Counted from the stretch's first letter, positions 15,511-25,660 are shown. The stretch: 51,064 nt of DNA from Candidatus Poribacteria bacterium (GCA_022823085.1 JAJDXV010000118.1:1-51064); one strand, 5' to 3'. Numbers and translations are program-made. Notes: a model not told the origin generated them from the letters alone.

Positions 15511-16941
15511 ATGAACCGTATCTTTAAAAACACGTCCAGCCTTTTTAGTGCACATCTTATCGGTCGCCTCGCTTCGCTCGTGATAACCGTCTGGCTCATG
15601 CCACGTTATTTCACGGAAACGGAGTTCGGCGGCTATTTTGCTGCGATCGCACTCACCAGTCTCGTCGCTATCATAACAGAATTCGGCATGCAGAACCCGC
15701 TCATCCGAGAAATGACACTCCATCTGGATCAGACGCGGCACTACCTCGGCAACGCGCTCATCGTTCGCTGTCTGCTGTCAGTCGTTGCTTATGCCATTAT
15801 GATTGTCAGTGGTATCTTCCTGTATACCCCCGAAATCGTAATGATGATCGTTTTTTTGGGGCTTGCGGAGATTGTCAATTCGATTGCACAACTCTATCGC
15901 TGCGTCTTTCGCGCACACGAGGAGATGAAATATGAGGCGTTCACTGTGGTCGCTGAGCGTGCGGTGTTCCTCTTAATCAGCGGTGCTGTGATCCTGCTCG
16001 GATATGGATTGGTGACCGTCTGCCAAGTCGTGTTAGCCGCGGGTTGTATTAACCTTATCTTGAGCATTGGGTTCACCCGTTTCCGTTTCACGCAACTCCG
16101 CTTTGAACCGAGCAGAGAGATTGTGATGGTGCTGATGCAGCAGGCACTCCCTTTTGCGGTCGGTAATTTCCTCAACCTCCTCTATTTTCGTATAAATCTG
16201 ATTATACTGCCGAAACTCAGTTCAGAAGGCTTAGATGCAAACACGTGGTATGGTTTGGCATATACGATTGCCAACGCTTTTACGATTCTGCCGGGTGCGT
16301 TTATGATGGGTGCGATGTTTCCTGTGCTATCGCGTGCGTGGGAACGCGAAAAGGGAAGATTTCCGAGCGTATACACCTTCGGTATGCGGTGGATGGTGCT
16401 AACAGGGCTGCCTTTCGCTGTCGGTCTTTCAACACTATCTTTTCAGATTGCTGGGGTCTTGTTTCCGAACTATACACCCGATGAAGTCGGCAAAGTGGGT
16501 GCAGCACTCCAATGGCTCAGCTGGTCAGGTGGACTCATCTTCGTTACGACAGCAGTACTGGCGGTGCTACGCGCTACGGATAAACGCCGTGCATTTTCCG
16601 TGCTGATGGGAACGACGGCATTCTTGAACATCTGCCTGAATTTATACCTGATGCCACGTTTCAGTCATGTCGGTGCAGCAATAGCGATGGTTATCAGTGA
16701 GGCGTACGTACTCATCCTCGGACTCGGTTATATCTCGAAGCATATCGTCAAGTTCCGCGAAACATTTCCTGTCCTGCCGACGCTTTTGAAGGCGGCCTTT
16801 CTTTCTGCCCTGATGTGGATCGGTTTAGTGTTGTTGAAGGGAATTCTATCGATTTGGGTCTTGATTCCGTTGGCGGTGCTGTTTTATGGTGGTGGTATCG
16901 CTATTTTGGGCGAATTTCGGGAACGAGTTCGGTTTGATTAG
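15511..16941 (+). CDS. polysaccharide flippase (Wzx/MATE-like)
   Basis: 476 residues with about twelve to fourteen hydrophobic helices, the N-terminal F.....L.G.......RY....FG.Y pattern and the positive charges between helices of the polysaccharide biosynthesis/O-antigen flippase group (MOP superfamily). It would move lipid-linked sugars across the inner membrane. The ATG directly follows the stop of the antitoxin gene. No glycosyltransferase cluster is adjacent, although one glycosyltransferase lies at 30719. Substrate cannot be predicted. Confidence 0.8.
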   Translation: MNRIFKNTSSLFSAHLIGRLASLVITVWLMPRYFTETEFGGYFAAIALTSLVAIITEFGMQNPLIREMTLHLDQTRHYLGNALIVRCLLSVVAYAIMIVSGIFLYTPEIVMMIVFLGLAEIVNSIAQLYRCVFRAHEEMKYEAFTVVAERAVFLLISGAVILLGYGLVTVCQVVLAAGCINLILSIGFTRFRFTQLRFEPSREIVMVLMQQALPFAVGNFLNLLYFRINLIILPKLSSEGLDANTWYGLAYTIANAFTILPGAFMMGAMFPVLSRAWEREKGRFPSVYTFGMRWMVLTGLPFAVGLSTLSFQIAGVLFPNYTPDEVGKVGAALQWLSWSGGLIFVTTAVLAVLRATDKRRAFSVLMGTTAFLNICLNLYLMPRFSHVGAAIAMVISEAYVLILGLGYISKHIVKFRETFPVLPTLLKAAFLSALMWIGLVLLKGILSIWVLIPLAVLFYGGGIAILGEFRERVRFD

Positions 16942-16998
16942 AGCGTGTAGATATTTTGTCAGAATCAGGATTTGTAGGATTAAAGGATTTACTATAGC

Positions 16999-17065
16999 AG
17001 GATTTACGCGATTTTGGCACAAACTGGGAAGTTTGTGGTACAAAAGAGCATCATGCGTAAGTCCG
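16999..17065. mobile_element. inverted-repeat element C (67 bp, degenerate)
   Basis: Ends AGGATTTACGCG and ATGCGTAAGTCCG. The middle keeps the hairpin CACAAACT-GGGA-AGTTTGTG and the GTACAAAAGAGC motif of the family, but about half the element is missing. Located just downstream of the flippase gene. Confidence 0.65.
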
Positions 17066-17073
17066 ATATAGAC

Positions 17074-17184
17074 AGGACGGACGCATTTTTGATGAGATTC
17101 TACATAATATGTGCGTCAGGCGGGGTTACAAACCCTGAAGAAACACCTCAGCAAAAACCCTGCATGGGGGTTTGCGTAAGTCCT
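17074..17184. mobile_element. inverted-repeat element D (111 bp, divergent interior)
   Basis: Starts AGGACGGACGCA and ends TTTGCGTAAGTCCT. The interior is unlike the main copies and contains CAGGCGGGGTTACAAACCCTG (17117-17137), which resembles the CAGGCG hairpin repeats at 36205, 38821 and 39672. It lies between convergent gene ends. Confidence 0.5.
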
Positions 17185-17191
17185 AAATAGG

Positions 17192-17923
17192 TTAGTTGCT
17201 CGGAGATGGTACCTGTTCAATGATGCGGTCAGCCAGCTTTGAAAAAGGCAAACTCTGGAGATAAACAGTGCCGGTACCACTCAAGGTCGCGAGGAAAAGT
17301 CCCTCACCGCCAAAGAACATTGACTTTAAACCTTTAACCATTTCAATGTTGTAGTCGACACCAGAAGTGAAGGCGACAAGACAGCCGGTGTCAACACGGA
17401 GTGTCTCGTTGACGAGTTCCTTTTTCACGACTGAGCCACCGGCGTGTATAAACGCCAGTCCATCCCCGCTTAAACGTTGCAGAATGAAACCTTCACCGCC
17501 AAAAAAACCTGTACCTAACCTACGTGAGAAGGCAATATCGAGTTTCGTCCCCAAGGCGGCACAGAGGAAAGCATCCTTCTGGCAGAGCAGTTCCCCACCA
17601 AGTTGGGCGAGATCAATCGGGATAATATGGCCCGGATAAGGCGCGGCAAAAGCCACTCGTCTTTTGCGGTTGCTTGTGTTGGTAAAATGCGTCAGAAATA
17701 GCGACTCGCCGCTGATAGCACGCTTGCCAGCACTCAGGAGTTTGCCCATAAGCCCTGCTTCTTCATTGGAACCATCGCCCATTTTTGCTTCATAGACAAT
17801 GTCATCCTCCATCCAGTTCATAACGCCGGCTTCCGCGATGATCGTCTCACCGAAGTCGAGTTCAACCTCAACAACCTGCATATCGTTGCCGATAATTTCA
17901 TAGTCTAATTCGTGGCTCTGCAT
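17192..17923 (-). CDS. AIM24/TIGR00266-family protein
   Basis: 243 residues. It shows the beta-rich AIM24 pattern: [56 protein letters not shown] and a second [22 protein letters not shown] near the end. These proteins are widespread in bacteria, form trimeric beta-barrels resembling phage tail or tryptophan-RNA-binding folds, and have no settled biochemical role; the mitochondrial homologue affects respiratory-complex organisation. The start is preceded by AAGGA on the minus strand. It stands alone, convergent with the flippase gene. Confidence 0.85.
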   Translation of the reverse strand: MQSHELDYEIIGNDMQVVEVELDFGETIIAEAGVMNWMEDDIVYEAKMGDGSNEEAGLMGKLLSAGKRAISGESLFLTHFTNTSNRKRRVAFAAPYPGHIIPIDLAQLGGELLCQKDAFLCAALGTKLDIAFSRRLGTGFFGGEGFILQRLSGDGLAFIHAGGSVVKKELVNETLRVDTGCLVAFTSGVDYNIEMVKGLKSMFFGGEGLFLATLSGTGTVYLQSLPFSKLADRIIEQVPSPSN

Positions 17924-18053
17924 CGTTTTGTTATTCCTTATTAACTTTTACTTCGGTACGAATAGATCGGAGTTAGTTTTTTTGGAGATTCCTCCGGTTC
18001 GCAATAGTGCCAAATAAAACTGGTAAAGGTAGTATAGCAAATAAAAGCACAAA

Positions 18054-21000
18054 TTACAAATTTTCTTTGGCGGCAATAATTAAATCTGCCCAGTGTGCCC
18101 AATCACAGGTGGCACTCTCAACAGAGTCGGTCACCAACTCCAATAATACCGTTTCACCGGCGAACTCAGAAAGCGAGATTTCTGCGTCTACCCAACCCGG
18201 TGTGTTGAATGCAAAATGTTCAAATCGCTGCTCGCCATTCAGAAACACTTTAAAGAACAACCCATCAAGACTACAATTTTTATCCGGTAACCCCATCGAA
18301 AAAGTGAAAGTCGATGCCTCGGTGTCCGGTAGAGACAGCAAGAATTGGAGAACCGTCTGTCCATTCGGTGGCGGATGTGCTGAAATCGTCTCTTTCGTCA
18401 CACCACCGGCAGTCAACGTCGTCCGTTTACCGGAATCCCAGACACTTCCGAGTCGAAATACACCGTCAAACTGGAGTCCAGCGATGAACTGTGCATTTCT
18501 CAGATTATAGATCCCGTTCACCTGTTGTGGCGATCTAAAGAAAAAGAGTGCCTGTGCAGGCAACCTGGTTTCAAGTGAATACTGCCCTGCGTCGTCATGT
18601 TTCAGTGTATCAGGGAAATGCTTTATCGGTTCGTTCGGCAAGAAAAATCCGACGTTCACGCGTGTGTCTGTAGGGTCAGAGACGATCTTCGGTTCACCCC
18701 AGACTGCCCAATCCCAGGCACCGTTTCCAGCGGGACCGGGAGTCGTCGTGAATCGCAATGTAACCCGTTGTTTCTGATAGCGTGTCAAATCGAGGTTGAA
18801 ATGCTGCCACCGCTGCGCGTTGTAGTGCTCACGGAAAATCTCGTCGCCTTTGACCGAAATAGTGAACGTTACACCGTCAGACGCTTCGGAACCGTCTCGT
18901 AACCCGATGTCGAATTTTAGGCGGATATTTGGGCTTTTGGGCAGTGAGATTGTCCACTCCCCGAATGCGTCGCCGCTGATACCTTGATACGGCGGATGTG
19001 CGTCAATCGCAGTCTTCTGGACACCCGCGATGGAAGCCGCAACCCGTTGGAAGGTAGCACCGCGCTGCCGTGGTATCTCCACGCCGTTCAGGAGGATGCC
19101 TGTCCGCGCAAGGTGAATCTGCGACGATAAATCGACTTTGTGGGAGGTGTCTGTCCTTTCGAGCCGAAACAGCGCAGCGTTTTCCGTAACCCGCGATGCC
19201 GTTACAGAAACGCCTTCGGGTAGTTCGTTTATCCGCGCTTGCGAAATATCGCGTGGCGCGTCACTCAAGCGATAGGATTTTTCAGGGTTCAATCCGAGAA
19301 GCGTCGTCTGGTTGTAAGCGCGCCAATCTCGTAGATTGCGGTCGGTGTCTATCCGCGTCACGCCAGAGACTCTCTCATACCCCACGGCATCTTCGAGGAG
19401 TATCAGCGCGACGCGTCCGTCTGTGCCTCGAAGCGTTGCGACTTCACCCGTGTTGCCCACATACCGGAACAGCGTCTCCGTCTCCCAATCCGTCTCAAAA
19501 TCGGGTTTGAAGCCGGCTGCTTGCCACACTTTAGCAATCGCGAGCAGTCGCTGCGTTTCGGGGTGATCCGGCGCAAACTGTTCCACTGACCAGAGACGAA
19601 GCGTGGGGAGGATACCCCAGCGTTCATACAACGCAAGGTATTCTTGATAAAGTTCGGGACCGATATCTGGGTTCGGCAATCCCAAGTGTCCATAGAGCAA
19701 AGTATAAGGTGAAAATAGGAAAGTACTGATGGGATGCGGTTTAATATCTAAAGCGTATACCAAGCGTTGTGCGAAGCTTTCACGGAAGAAGGTGACCTCG
19801 TGGAGTCCCTCGCCGCCGAAAACGATCCACGGTATCGCTTCTGTCAAGTCCGTGTGTAGTTGTGCGTTCCCTTGTGCTGCGTTTAATCCGGCTATCAACC
19901 CGTTTGCGTCGTTCCTTGCAATCAGACTGACATCCAGATGGATGGCATCGATCGGATATTTCTGCGACAGGTCGGTCAATCGCTTGACAAGGATTCTCCT
20001 GAATTCGGGACTTGCAGGGTTGATAAAGGCGTGTCGCCCAGGTTCTTCAGGTCTGTCCCAAAACCAACCGATCGGGTTGCCACGCCATCGGTCTCGAAAT
20101 TGGTGTTCCTGAAGTTCAGCGTAAAGTGGATGAGAAGGTGCGACTCCCGGGAAGTTGGTGTGAAGCATCACTCGGAATCCATACCGCTGCGCCGCTTCAA
20201 GGAAACCGCCAAAATCTTCGGATGCTGTGTAGTCTGGGTAATTCGTGTCGTAGTCGTCTCCGCGCCACTGTGATAGATAGAGCAGTGTCTTTGCCGGATT
20301 GATCTGTTCCGCTAATTTCTCTAATATAGGTAACTCCAGCCCGTGATAGATGACGACCAGACCGATTTCGGAGACCCATGCAGGCATCTCCGTCAACCTT
20401 CTCGGCTTGAAGGTCTGCTCCATCCAGTCCCGATACTGACGTGCCGGCACACGCCAATCACCGACGTACGTATTCAATCGCCATCTGACAGATTTCGCGG
20501 TGGTCAGGGTATCGAAAGGTGCTTGGTTTTGCGTCTCAAAACCGAGTGCAAAACGCTCTACATCCTTTTCGTAGTGGAGCGCTTTAAACTGGAAGGTGTC
20601 ATCCGCGCCGCGAACGAAAAAACCGCCGTGTTCTGACTGAACAATCGCGAGTTGCGCTTCCCAGTGTTCGGGGTAATCAAAACTTGCAGCGGTCGTTGGC
20701 GATCTTGCGTCGATGGTTTGTCCACCTTGTGCGGGTAGAATCAACTCCAGATTCTGCGTATCCAGATTCCCGCATCCCCACTGGATGCCGTAAATCCCTT
20801 CTGTTTCCGAAACGCCTTCCTGGTCAATGAGAAGGTCGCCAGTGCGTTCGTCAACGGCAACGAACAGGCGAATCTCGTTCGCGCCTCGATTAAACACAAC
20901 TTCTGCTTTGAGAGGTGCGATTTTTCTGACTTCCGTTCGTGTTGCCTCGTCCGTCCAGAAGGATCCGCCGTTCCTGCGTAATAGTCCGCTACGTCCGCTG

Positions 21001-21272
21001 ATACCTGTTGGCCCGCCGCTGATGCTGAACGGGAGAGTGTAGACTTCTTCCGTCAATTTGTTGGAGAGTTGGGTGATAATGCCATCGGTAAATTGGACTT
21101 CGTAAGTACCTGTTCTAATGAAGACGCTGTCGTCAACGATGTTAATCTCAGCAGCGTGTCCTGCTTGCGTATAAGAGAGACAAAGTATCCCGCTCAGAAC
21201 AGTTATGGCACAAAGTTTCATACGGGTGATAAGATCGCTAAATGCTTGTGTTATCTGTTTGTTATGTTTCAT
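18054..21272 (-). CDS. large exported glycosidase-like protein (DUF6259-like) with two C-terminal modules
   Basis: 1072 residues. A signal peptide is present near residues 18-42 (MKLCAITVLSGILCLSYTQAGHAA). A beta-sandwich of about 280 residues follows, then a TIM-barrel-like section (WVSEIGLVVIYHG, PIDAIHLDVS at about 446, GGEGLHEV) that resembles the DUF6259/alpha-galactosidase-like glycoside hydrolases. Two related modules close the protein, at about 750-865 and 962-1070. Both open with AHPP and end in an aromatic DWAxW motif, as in NPCBM or carbohydrate-binding jelly rolls. It likely degrades an extracellular polysaccharide; substrate unknown. GGAG stands 10 bp before the ATG at 21272, while the inner Met at 21221 has no such site. 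Confidence 0.65.
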   Translation of the reverse strand: MKHNKQITQAFSDLITRMKLCAITVLSGILCLSYTQAGHAAEINIVDDSVFIRTGTYEVQFTDGIITQLSNKLTEEVYTLPFSISGGPTGISGRSGLLRRNGGSFWTDEATRTEVRKIAPLKAEVVFNRGANEIRLFVAVDERTGDLLIDQEGVSETEGIYGIQWGCGNLDTQNLELILPAQGGQTIDARSPTTAASFDYPEHWEAQLAIVQSEHGGFFVRGADDTFQFKALHYEKDVERFALGFETQNQAPFDTLTTAKSVRWRLNTYVGDWRVPARQYRDWMEQTFKPRRLTEMPAWVSEIGLVVIYHGLELPILEKLAEQINPAKTLLYLSQWRGDDYDTNYPDYTASEDFGGFLEAAQRYGFRVMLHTNFPGVAPSHPLYAELQEHQFRDRWRGNPIGWFWDRPEEPGRHAFINPASPEFRRILVKRLTDLSQKYPIDAIHLDVSLIARNDANGLIAGLNAAQGNAQLHTDLTEAIPWIVFGGEGLHEVTFFRESFAQRLVYALDIKPHPISTFLFSPYTLLYGHLGLPNPDIGPELYQEYLALYERWGILPTLRLWSVEQFAPDHPETQRLLAIAKVWQAAGFKPDFETDWETETLFRYVGNTGEVATLRGTDGRVALILLEDAVGYERVSGVTRIDTDRNLRDWRAYNQTTLLGLNPEKSYRLSDAPRDISQARINELPEGVSVTASRVTENAALFRLERTDTSHKVDLSSQIHLARTGILLNGVEIPRQRGATFQRVAASIAGVQKTAIDAHPPYQGISGDAFGEWTISLPKSPNIRLKFDIGLRDGSEASDGVTFTISVKGDEIFREHYNAQRWQHFNLDLTRYQKQRVTLRFTTTPGPAGNGAWDWAVWGEPKIVSDPTDTRVNVGFFLPNEPIKHFPDTLKHDDAGQYSLETRLPAQALFFFRSPQQVNGIYNLRNAQFIAGLQFDGVFRLGSVWDSGKRTTLTAGGVTKETISAHPPPNGQTVLQFLLSLPDTEASTFTFSMGLPDKNCSLDGLFFKVFLNGEQRFEHFAFNTPGWVDAEISLSEFAGETVLLELVTDSVESATCDWAHWADLIIAAKENL

Positions 21273-21326
21273 GTCTCAATTTCTCCACCAAAATGTGATA
21301 CCTTGCGGCTTCGGTGCATATCCGTG

Positions 21327-21354
21327 TGGGAGCGAACTGTGCTCGCGATCTTTT
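21327..21354. repeat. REP-like palindromic repeat, first copy
   Basis: GTGGGAGCGAACTGTGCTCG with the following CGATCTTT matches, in reverse orientation and with few differences, 50990-51017. It sits 12 bp beyond the aroA stop and 55 bp upstream of the glycosidase start. Confidence 0.6.
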
Positions 21355-21365
21355 AGACATCACCT

Positions 21366-22634
21366 CTAATATAGTTCCCGAAGGACCTGAAAGTAATCCG
21401 GGAACGTTTTACTGACACACTCTGGGTCGTTAATCCGAATGCCATTCGCCTTTAAACCGACGAGCGAAAACGCCATTGCCATGCGGTGGTCTTTGTAGGT
21501 ATCAATCGCTGCAGGGGTCATCGGTGCGGGTGAGATTTCGAGTCCGTCTCGGTGTTCAATGACTGGGACACCTAACTTTCGGAGTTCTGTCACCATCGCG
21601 TGAATCCGGTCGGTCTCTTGCCAACGCGTATGCTCAATGTTTCGGATCGTTACTTTACTGTCTGCGAAGGGTGCGATCGCTGCGAGCGTCAGGGACGTAT
21701 CCGAAATCTTCCGCATATCGACATCAATTCCTTTTAGTTGGCGCGGTCCGGTAACGGTAATACCGGTGCCGGAAACGGTGGTCTGACACCCCATCTGTTC
21801 TAAGATATGTAGAAACTGGAGGTCCCCTTGTGCGGAATCTAAATTTAGGTGTTCGACGGTGACACGTCCACCCGTGAGTGCAGCGGCAGCAAAGAAGTAA
21901 GAGGCGTTAGAGGCGTCCGGCTCTATGTTATAGACCCGCGGCTGGTATTGCTGTCCACCTTCAATCCGAAAAAACTTGTAGTCTTCGTTTATGACCTGCA
22001 CACCAAACGCTGCCATGACGGATCGTGTGATGTCGATATAAGGCATTGTTCGGTTCCCGAGGACCTCAATCTCTATACCCGTTTTTGCGTAGGGTGCGAT
22101 CAGGAGCAACGCGGTTAAAAACTGACTGCTTTTACTGACATCGAGTCGGGTTTTCCCACCGGTGAGTCCATCCGCTTCGATAATGACGGGGAGATGTCCG
22201 TTTCCAAATTGCGTGCGTGCCGAGACACCGAGTTGCCGGAGCGCGTCGAGTAAGTCAGCGATCGGGCGACCGTGGCGCATCGGTGCATCGCCATCAATGA
22301 CGAATCTGCCGTGTCCGAGTGAAACATAAGCAGTGAGGGAACGTGAGGTGGTACCTGAGTTTCCGATATAGAGCTCCGCGCTGGAAGCGGGTATCACACC
22401 CCTATTGCCATGCACAGTAAAGGTTGATCGCTTCTCATCCGCGTCGATTTCGACACCGAGTTTCCGTAGTGCTGACGACATATAGCGCGTATCATCGCTA
22501 AAAAGGGCACCCGTCAATGTCGAGACACCGTTCGCCATCGCTGCAACCAATAACGCGCGGTTGGTATAGCTTTTAGAACCCGGCACCGTTATCGTCGCGT
22601 CGATCGGTTTAGAAATGGGTTGAATTTCAATCAT
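21366..22634 (-). CDS. aroA: 3-phosphoshikimate 1-carboxyvinyltransferase (EPSP synthase)
   Basis: 422 residues, normal length. PGSKSYTNRA (18-27), GNSGTTSR near 91-98 (the phosphoenolpyruvate-binding loop, keeping the Gly that glyphosate-tolerant class II enzymes change), DASNASYF, and the C-terminal DPECVSKTFPDYF are all present. The enzyme joins shikimate-3-phosphate and phosphoenolpyruvate in aromatic amino-acid synthesis. Its ATG overlaps the stop of the upstream dapA-like gene by 4 bp (ATGA), indicating an operon with coupled translation. No other aro genes are adjacent. Confidence 0.95.
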   Translation of the reverse strand: MIEIQPISKPIDATITVPGSKSYTNRALLVAAMANGVSTLTGALFSDDTRYMSSALRKLGVEIDADEKRSTFTVHGNRGVIPASSAELYIGNSGTTSRSLTAYVSLGHGRFVIDGDAPMRHGRPIADLLDALRQLGVSARTQFGNGHLPVIIEADGLTGGKTRLDVSKSSQFLTALLLIAPYAKTGIEIEVLGNRTMPYIDITRSVMAAFGVQVINEDYKFFRIEGGQQYQPRVYNIEPDASNASYFFAAAALTGGRVTVEHLNLDSAQGDLQFLHILEQMGCQTTVSGTGITVTGPRQLKGIDVDMRKISDTSLTLAAIAPFADSKVTIRNIEHTRWQETDRIHAMVTELRKLGVPVIEHRDGLEISPAPMTPAAIDTYKDHRMAMAFSLVGLKANGIRINDPECVSKTFPDYFQVLRELY

Positions 22635-23530
22635 TCGGTAAGTCCTAATTCTTCCAGTAATTCGCGAAGTTCCGCTTTCTCGGAATCTTTAAGCGGTAGC
22701 AACGGACTCGTCGTCCGGGCGCTGCAGACTCCCAGAATTTCGAGACACGCCTTCATACCGCTGACACCTTGTCCGTAGGTATACATTTGACTCAGCTGGA
22801 GCATCCACTTTTGTAGACGATGTACTTCATCGATATCGCGCGCCTTCGCGGCGTTGTAGAGGGCGACCGATTCTTTGGGCGCGACGTTGGCGATTGAGAC
22901 GACACCACCGTCCGCCCCGAATAGCAAGGCTGCACCGAGTGCGACATGCGAACCGAGGAAGATAGAGAAATCTGTCCGTTCACCGAGCAGTGCTATGAGA
23001 TTCAGGGCGTTCGTCCAATCGCCGGTACTGTCCTTCGTACCGACGATATTCTCACAGGTATCTGCGAGTTCGACGATGACGTGCGGCTTGATGAAGGTTT
23101 TAACAGTAGAAGGGATATTATAGATGAAAACAGGGAGGTCAGTACTCGCAGCGACCGTCTGATAGAATTCAATCAGGTCCGCGTCATCGGTAGAGGGGTA
23201 ATAGTAACCAGGTGTCGCCGCGACGGCGTCAACGCCGAACTGTTCGGCGAGTTCGATGTTCTGGATAACACGCTGTGTGCTTGTATCCATCACACAACAG
23301 ATAACCGGGACACGCCCCCCGACCACTTTGGTGGCGATGTCCAATGCCCGTTCGCGTTCTCTATTTGTTAGCGTTGTGAATTCACCCGAACTCCCAAGTA
23401 GATAGATACCGTGAACACCGTTATTAATCAGGCGATTGAGTTGGTTGACGAACCCGCGCTCATCAACACGCTCTTTGTCATCGATCGGTGTTACTGTCGG
23501 TGTAAAAATGCCTTCAAATCGGATAGCCAT
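22631..23530 (-). CDS. dihydrodipicolinate synthase/N-acetylneuraminate lyase family aldolase
   Basis: 299 residues forming a TIM barrel. GSSGEF near 46-51 binds the pyruvate carboxylate, YNIPS carries the catalytic Tyr, and GTKDSTGDW holds the Schiff-base Lys. GSSGE rather than GTTGE and the pairing with aroA rather than lysine genes leave the substrate open: DapA, a KDG or HOG aldolase or a related sugar-acid lyase are all possible. GGGAG is 6 bp upstream of the ATG. A promoter on the minus strand lies at 23661-23689. Confidence 0.85.
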   Translation of the reverse strand: MAIRFEGIFTPTVTPIDDKERVDERGFVNQLNRLINNGVHGIYLLGSSGEFTTLTNRERERALDIATKVVGGRVPVICCVMDTSTQRVIQNIELAEQFGVDAVAATPGYYYPSTDDADLIEFYQTVAASTDLPVFIYNIPSTVKTFIKPHVIVELADTCENIVGTKDSTGDWTNALNLIALLGERTDFSIFLGSHVALGAALLFGADGGVVSIANVAPKESVALYNAAKARDIDEVHRLQKWMLQLSQMYTYGQGVSGMKACLEILGVCSARTTSPLLPLKDSEKAELRELLEELGLTE

Positions 23531-23660
23531 GAGTTTCTCCCGTGAGGGTAATCATTATTTTTTTGTATTCCAAAACTGGTAGGCACTGTTTGTAACTGCG
23601 CCGGATTTTGTGCCTTAAAAGACGTTTCCCACAAAACGATCCATTCAAAATTAGGCTTTT

Positions 23661-23689
23661 AGTTTAACAGAATCCGATTTAGATGTCAA
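23661..23689 (-). promoter_or_regulatory. promoter of the dapA-like/aroA operon
   Basis: On the minus strand TTGACA (23689-23684), 17 bp, then TAAACT (23666-23661). It is back to back with the histidine-kinase promoter at 23713-23742. Confidence 0.6.
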
Positions 23690-23712
23690 GCGAAGAAGTA
23701 CACAGTTTTGGT

Positions 23713-23742
23713 TTGCAAATTGCCCCCAAATCGTGCTATTAT
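23713..23742 (+). promoter_or_regulatory. promoter of the histidine-kinase gene
   Basis: TTGCAA (23713-23718), 18 bp, TATTAT (23737-23742). Transcription would start near 23749, downstream of a possible TTG start at 23708, which supports the ATG at 23834. Confidence 0.5.
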
Positions 23743-23833
23743 TAACGCGGGTTTGGAGGCAAGAACGAGATGGGATTACGTACTGACAGCTGAAAACTAT
23801 TCCGCTGACAAGTGGATAAGGATCAATTACCTA

Positions 23834-25645
23834 ATGAATATCCGCGCACAATTGACGTTCAGGTACATTATCATCGTATTGTTGGTATTATTTGCGATGT
23901 ACCTCTATCTCGGCACGGCACTCAAAGGATTCCTTAGTGATCGGATTACCGAAGATTTGGAAGTTCACGCTGCGTTAACGCGTGAAATTCTCATCGAGAA
24001 ACTCCCACCGAAAGATAACTTTACTTATGACGCAATAGACCCGCTTATTGACAGGATCGGGGAGACCAGCGACGCTCGCCTGACGTTCATTGACATAGAT
24101 GGTACTGTTTGGGGGGATACTGAGCGGGATGGCGTGGCACTCCGTGCGATGGACAATCACCTGACACGGCCAGAGGTACAAGACGCGCTCCAGTTCGGCA
24201 GCGGGATTCGCGACAGATACAGCGATACAACGCAGACAGAATTCCGGTATTATGCGATGCCGATATACCAGCAAACCGCATCCGGTGAAGAAGCCGACTT
24301 AATCGGTATTTTCCGGGTCGCACTCCCGATGGAGACCGTCAATACGGCAATCGACAACCTCCGTCAGATCGTTTTGTTCGCAAGTGTCGCCGGACTGATC
24401 TTGGCAATTGTATTCAGTATCTTTTCGACTGGCGCAATCATAAAACCGATTGAGCAATTAACACAGATGACGCAATCTCTCGCGGCTGGTAAGATTGACT
24501 CGCGCGTTCCTGTCGATTCTAAAAATGAACTCGGACGACTCTCACGCAATTTCAACCTCATGGCAGACCGGGTACAGGAACAGATTGACCAGATATCTGA
24601 AGAACACCGGCGCTTAGATACCATTCTCAGAAATATGGGTGAAGGCGTCCTCCTCGTGAACGGTGCTTTTGAAATTACCTACGCCAACCCGACTGCGATC
24701 TCTATGTTGTCCCTCCCCGAAGCACATATCGGAAAAGCGTTGATCGAAATCAACCGGATCCCAAAATTACAAGCACTCCTGCAGATGGCAGCACAGACAG
24801 AGAACGTTGCGTTCGCAGAAATCCGTCTCGGTAACATAGCAGAACCGGAAGCAGAGATCACCGTCGTGCCTGTTGCTGCGGGTGAAGAATATGTTATCGT
24901 CATTCACGATGTAACCAAAGAACGACAGTTAGAACGGATACGCGCTGATTTCGTTGCGAACGTCTCACACGAACTCCGTACGCCGCTGACAACGATCCGC
25001 GGTTACGCCGAAACGTTGCTTGATGCGGATGCTACCCGAACGAAAGCACAAGAGCAGTTCGTTGTGAAAATCCTCACCCATGCGTCTCGGCTTTCGAGAT
25101 TGGTCTCGGATTTACTCGAGCTCTCAAGGCTTGAGTCTGGCGATGTCGAGTTGAAACGCGCGCCGTGCCACCTCAACACCTTCTATGAACCGATTTTAGA
25201 TGTATTTGAGCCTGTCTTGGAAGCGTCCGAATTGGTTTTAAAATGGGATATCCCGGAAGGGCTGCCGCAGGTGCGTGTAGATCCGCAACTTTTCATGCAA
25301 GTACTTGTGAATTTGATCGACAACGCCATCAAATACACACCGGATGGCGGCGAAATTACAGTTTCAGCAGAGACGCGTCCACGTGAAACGGCTGAGGAAT
25401 CCGATATAAACTCGGAAGAGATTGTCCTGCATGTCCAAGATACCGGCATCGGCATCCCGATGGAGTCCCAATCCCGTGTGTTTGAGCGGTTCTATCGTGT
25501 GGATAAAGGACGTGCAAGAGAGATGGGCGGAACAGGGTTGGGCTTGGCGATCACCAAACACATTGTGCTACGTCATAACGGACAGATCTGGTTGGAAAGT
25601 GCTTTGGGACGTGGGAGTACATTCCACGTGGCGATTCCCTTATAG
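23834..25645 (+). CDS. sensor histidine kinase (PhoR/WalK-like), orphan
   Basis: 603 residues from the ATG at 23834. A membrane helix (about 10-30), an extracytoplasmic sensor, a second helix near 178-200 and a HAMP segment (IIKPIEQLTQMTQSLAAG) come first. A PAS-like domain follows (ILRNMGEGVLLVNGAFEITYANPTA), then HisKA with VSHELRTPLTTIRGY (phospho-acceptor His379) and an ATPase domain with NLIDNAIKYTPDGG, DTGIGIP and GGTGLGLAITKHI. All catalytic boxes look intact. No response-regulator gene is next to it, so its partner must be elsewhere. The frame is open to 23708, but that start lies upstream of the likely transcription start. Confidence 0.9.
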   Translation: MNIRAQLTFRYIIIVLLVLFAMYLYLGTALKGFLSDRITEDLEVHAALTREILIEKLPPKDNFTYDAIDPLIDRIGETSDARLTFIDIDGTVWGDTERDGVALRAMDNHLTRPEVQDALQFGSGIRDRYSDTTQTEFRYYAMPIYQQTASGEEADLIGIFRVALPMETVNTAIDNLRQIVLFASVAGLILAIVFSIFSTGAIIKPIEQLTQMTQSLAAGKIDSRVPVDSKNELGRLSRNFNLMADRVQEQIDQISEEHRRLDTILRNMGEGVLLVNGAFEITYANPTAISMLSLPEAHIGKALIEINRIPKLQALLQMAAQTENVAFAEIRLGNIAEPEAEITVVPVAAGEEYVIVIHDVTKERQLERIRADFVANVSHELRTPLTTIRGYAETLLDADATRTKAQEQFVVKILTHASRLSRLVSDLLELSRLESGDVELKRAPCHLNTFYEPILDVFEPVLEASELVLKWDIPEGLPQVRVDPQLFMQVLVNLIDNAIKYTPDGGEITVSAETRPRETAEESDINSEEIVLHVQDTGIGIPMESQSRVFERFYRVDKGRAREMGGTGLGLAITKHIVLRHNGQIWLESALGRGSTFHVAIPL

Positions 25646-25660
25646 ATTGACCTTTACGGA

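Noticed and set aside
23708..23833. Longer histidine-kinase start (TTG at 23708)
   Set aside because: It lies upstream of the predicted transcription start and adds a non-conserved stretch; the ATG at 23834 directly precedes the membrane helix.
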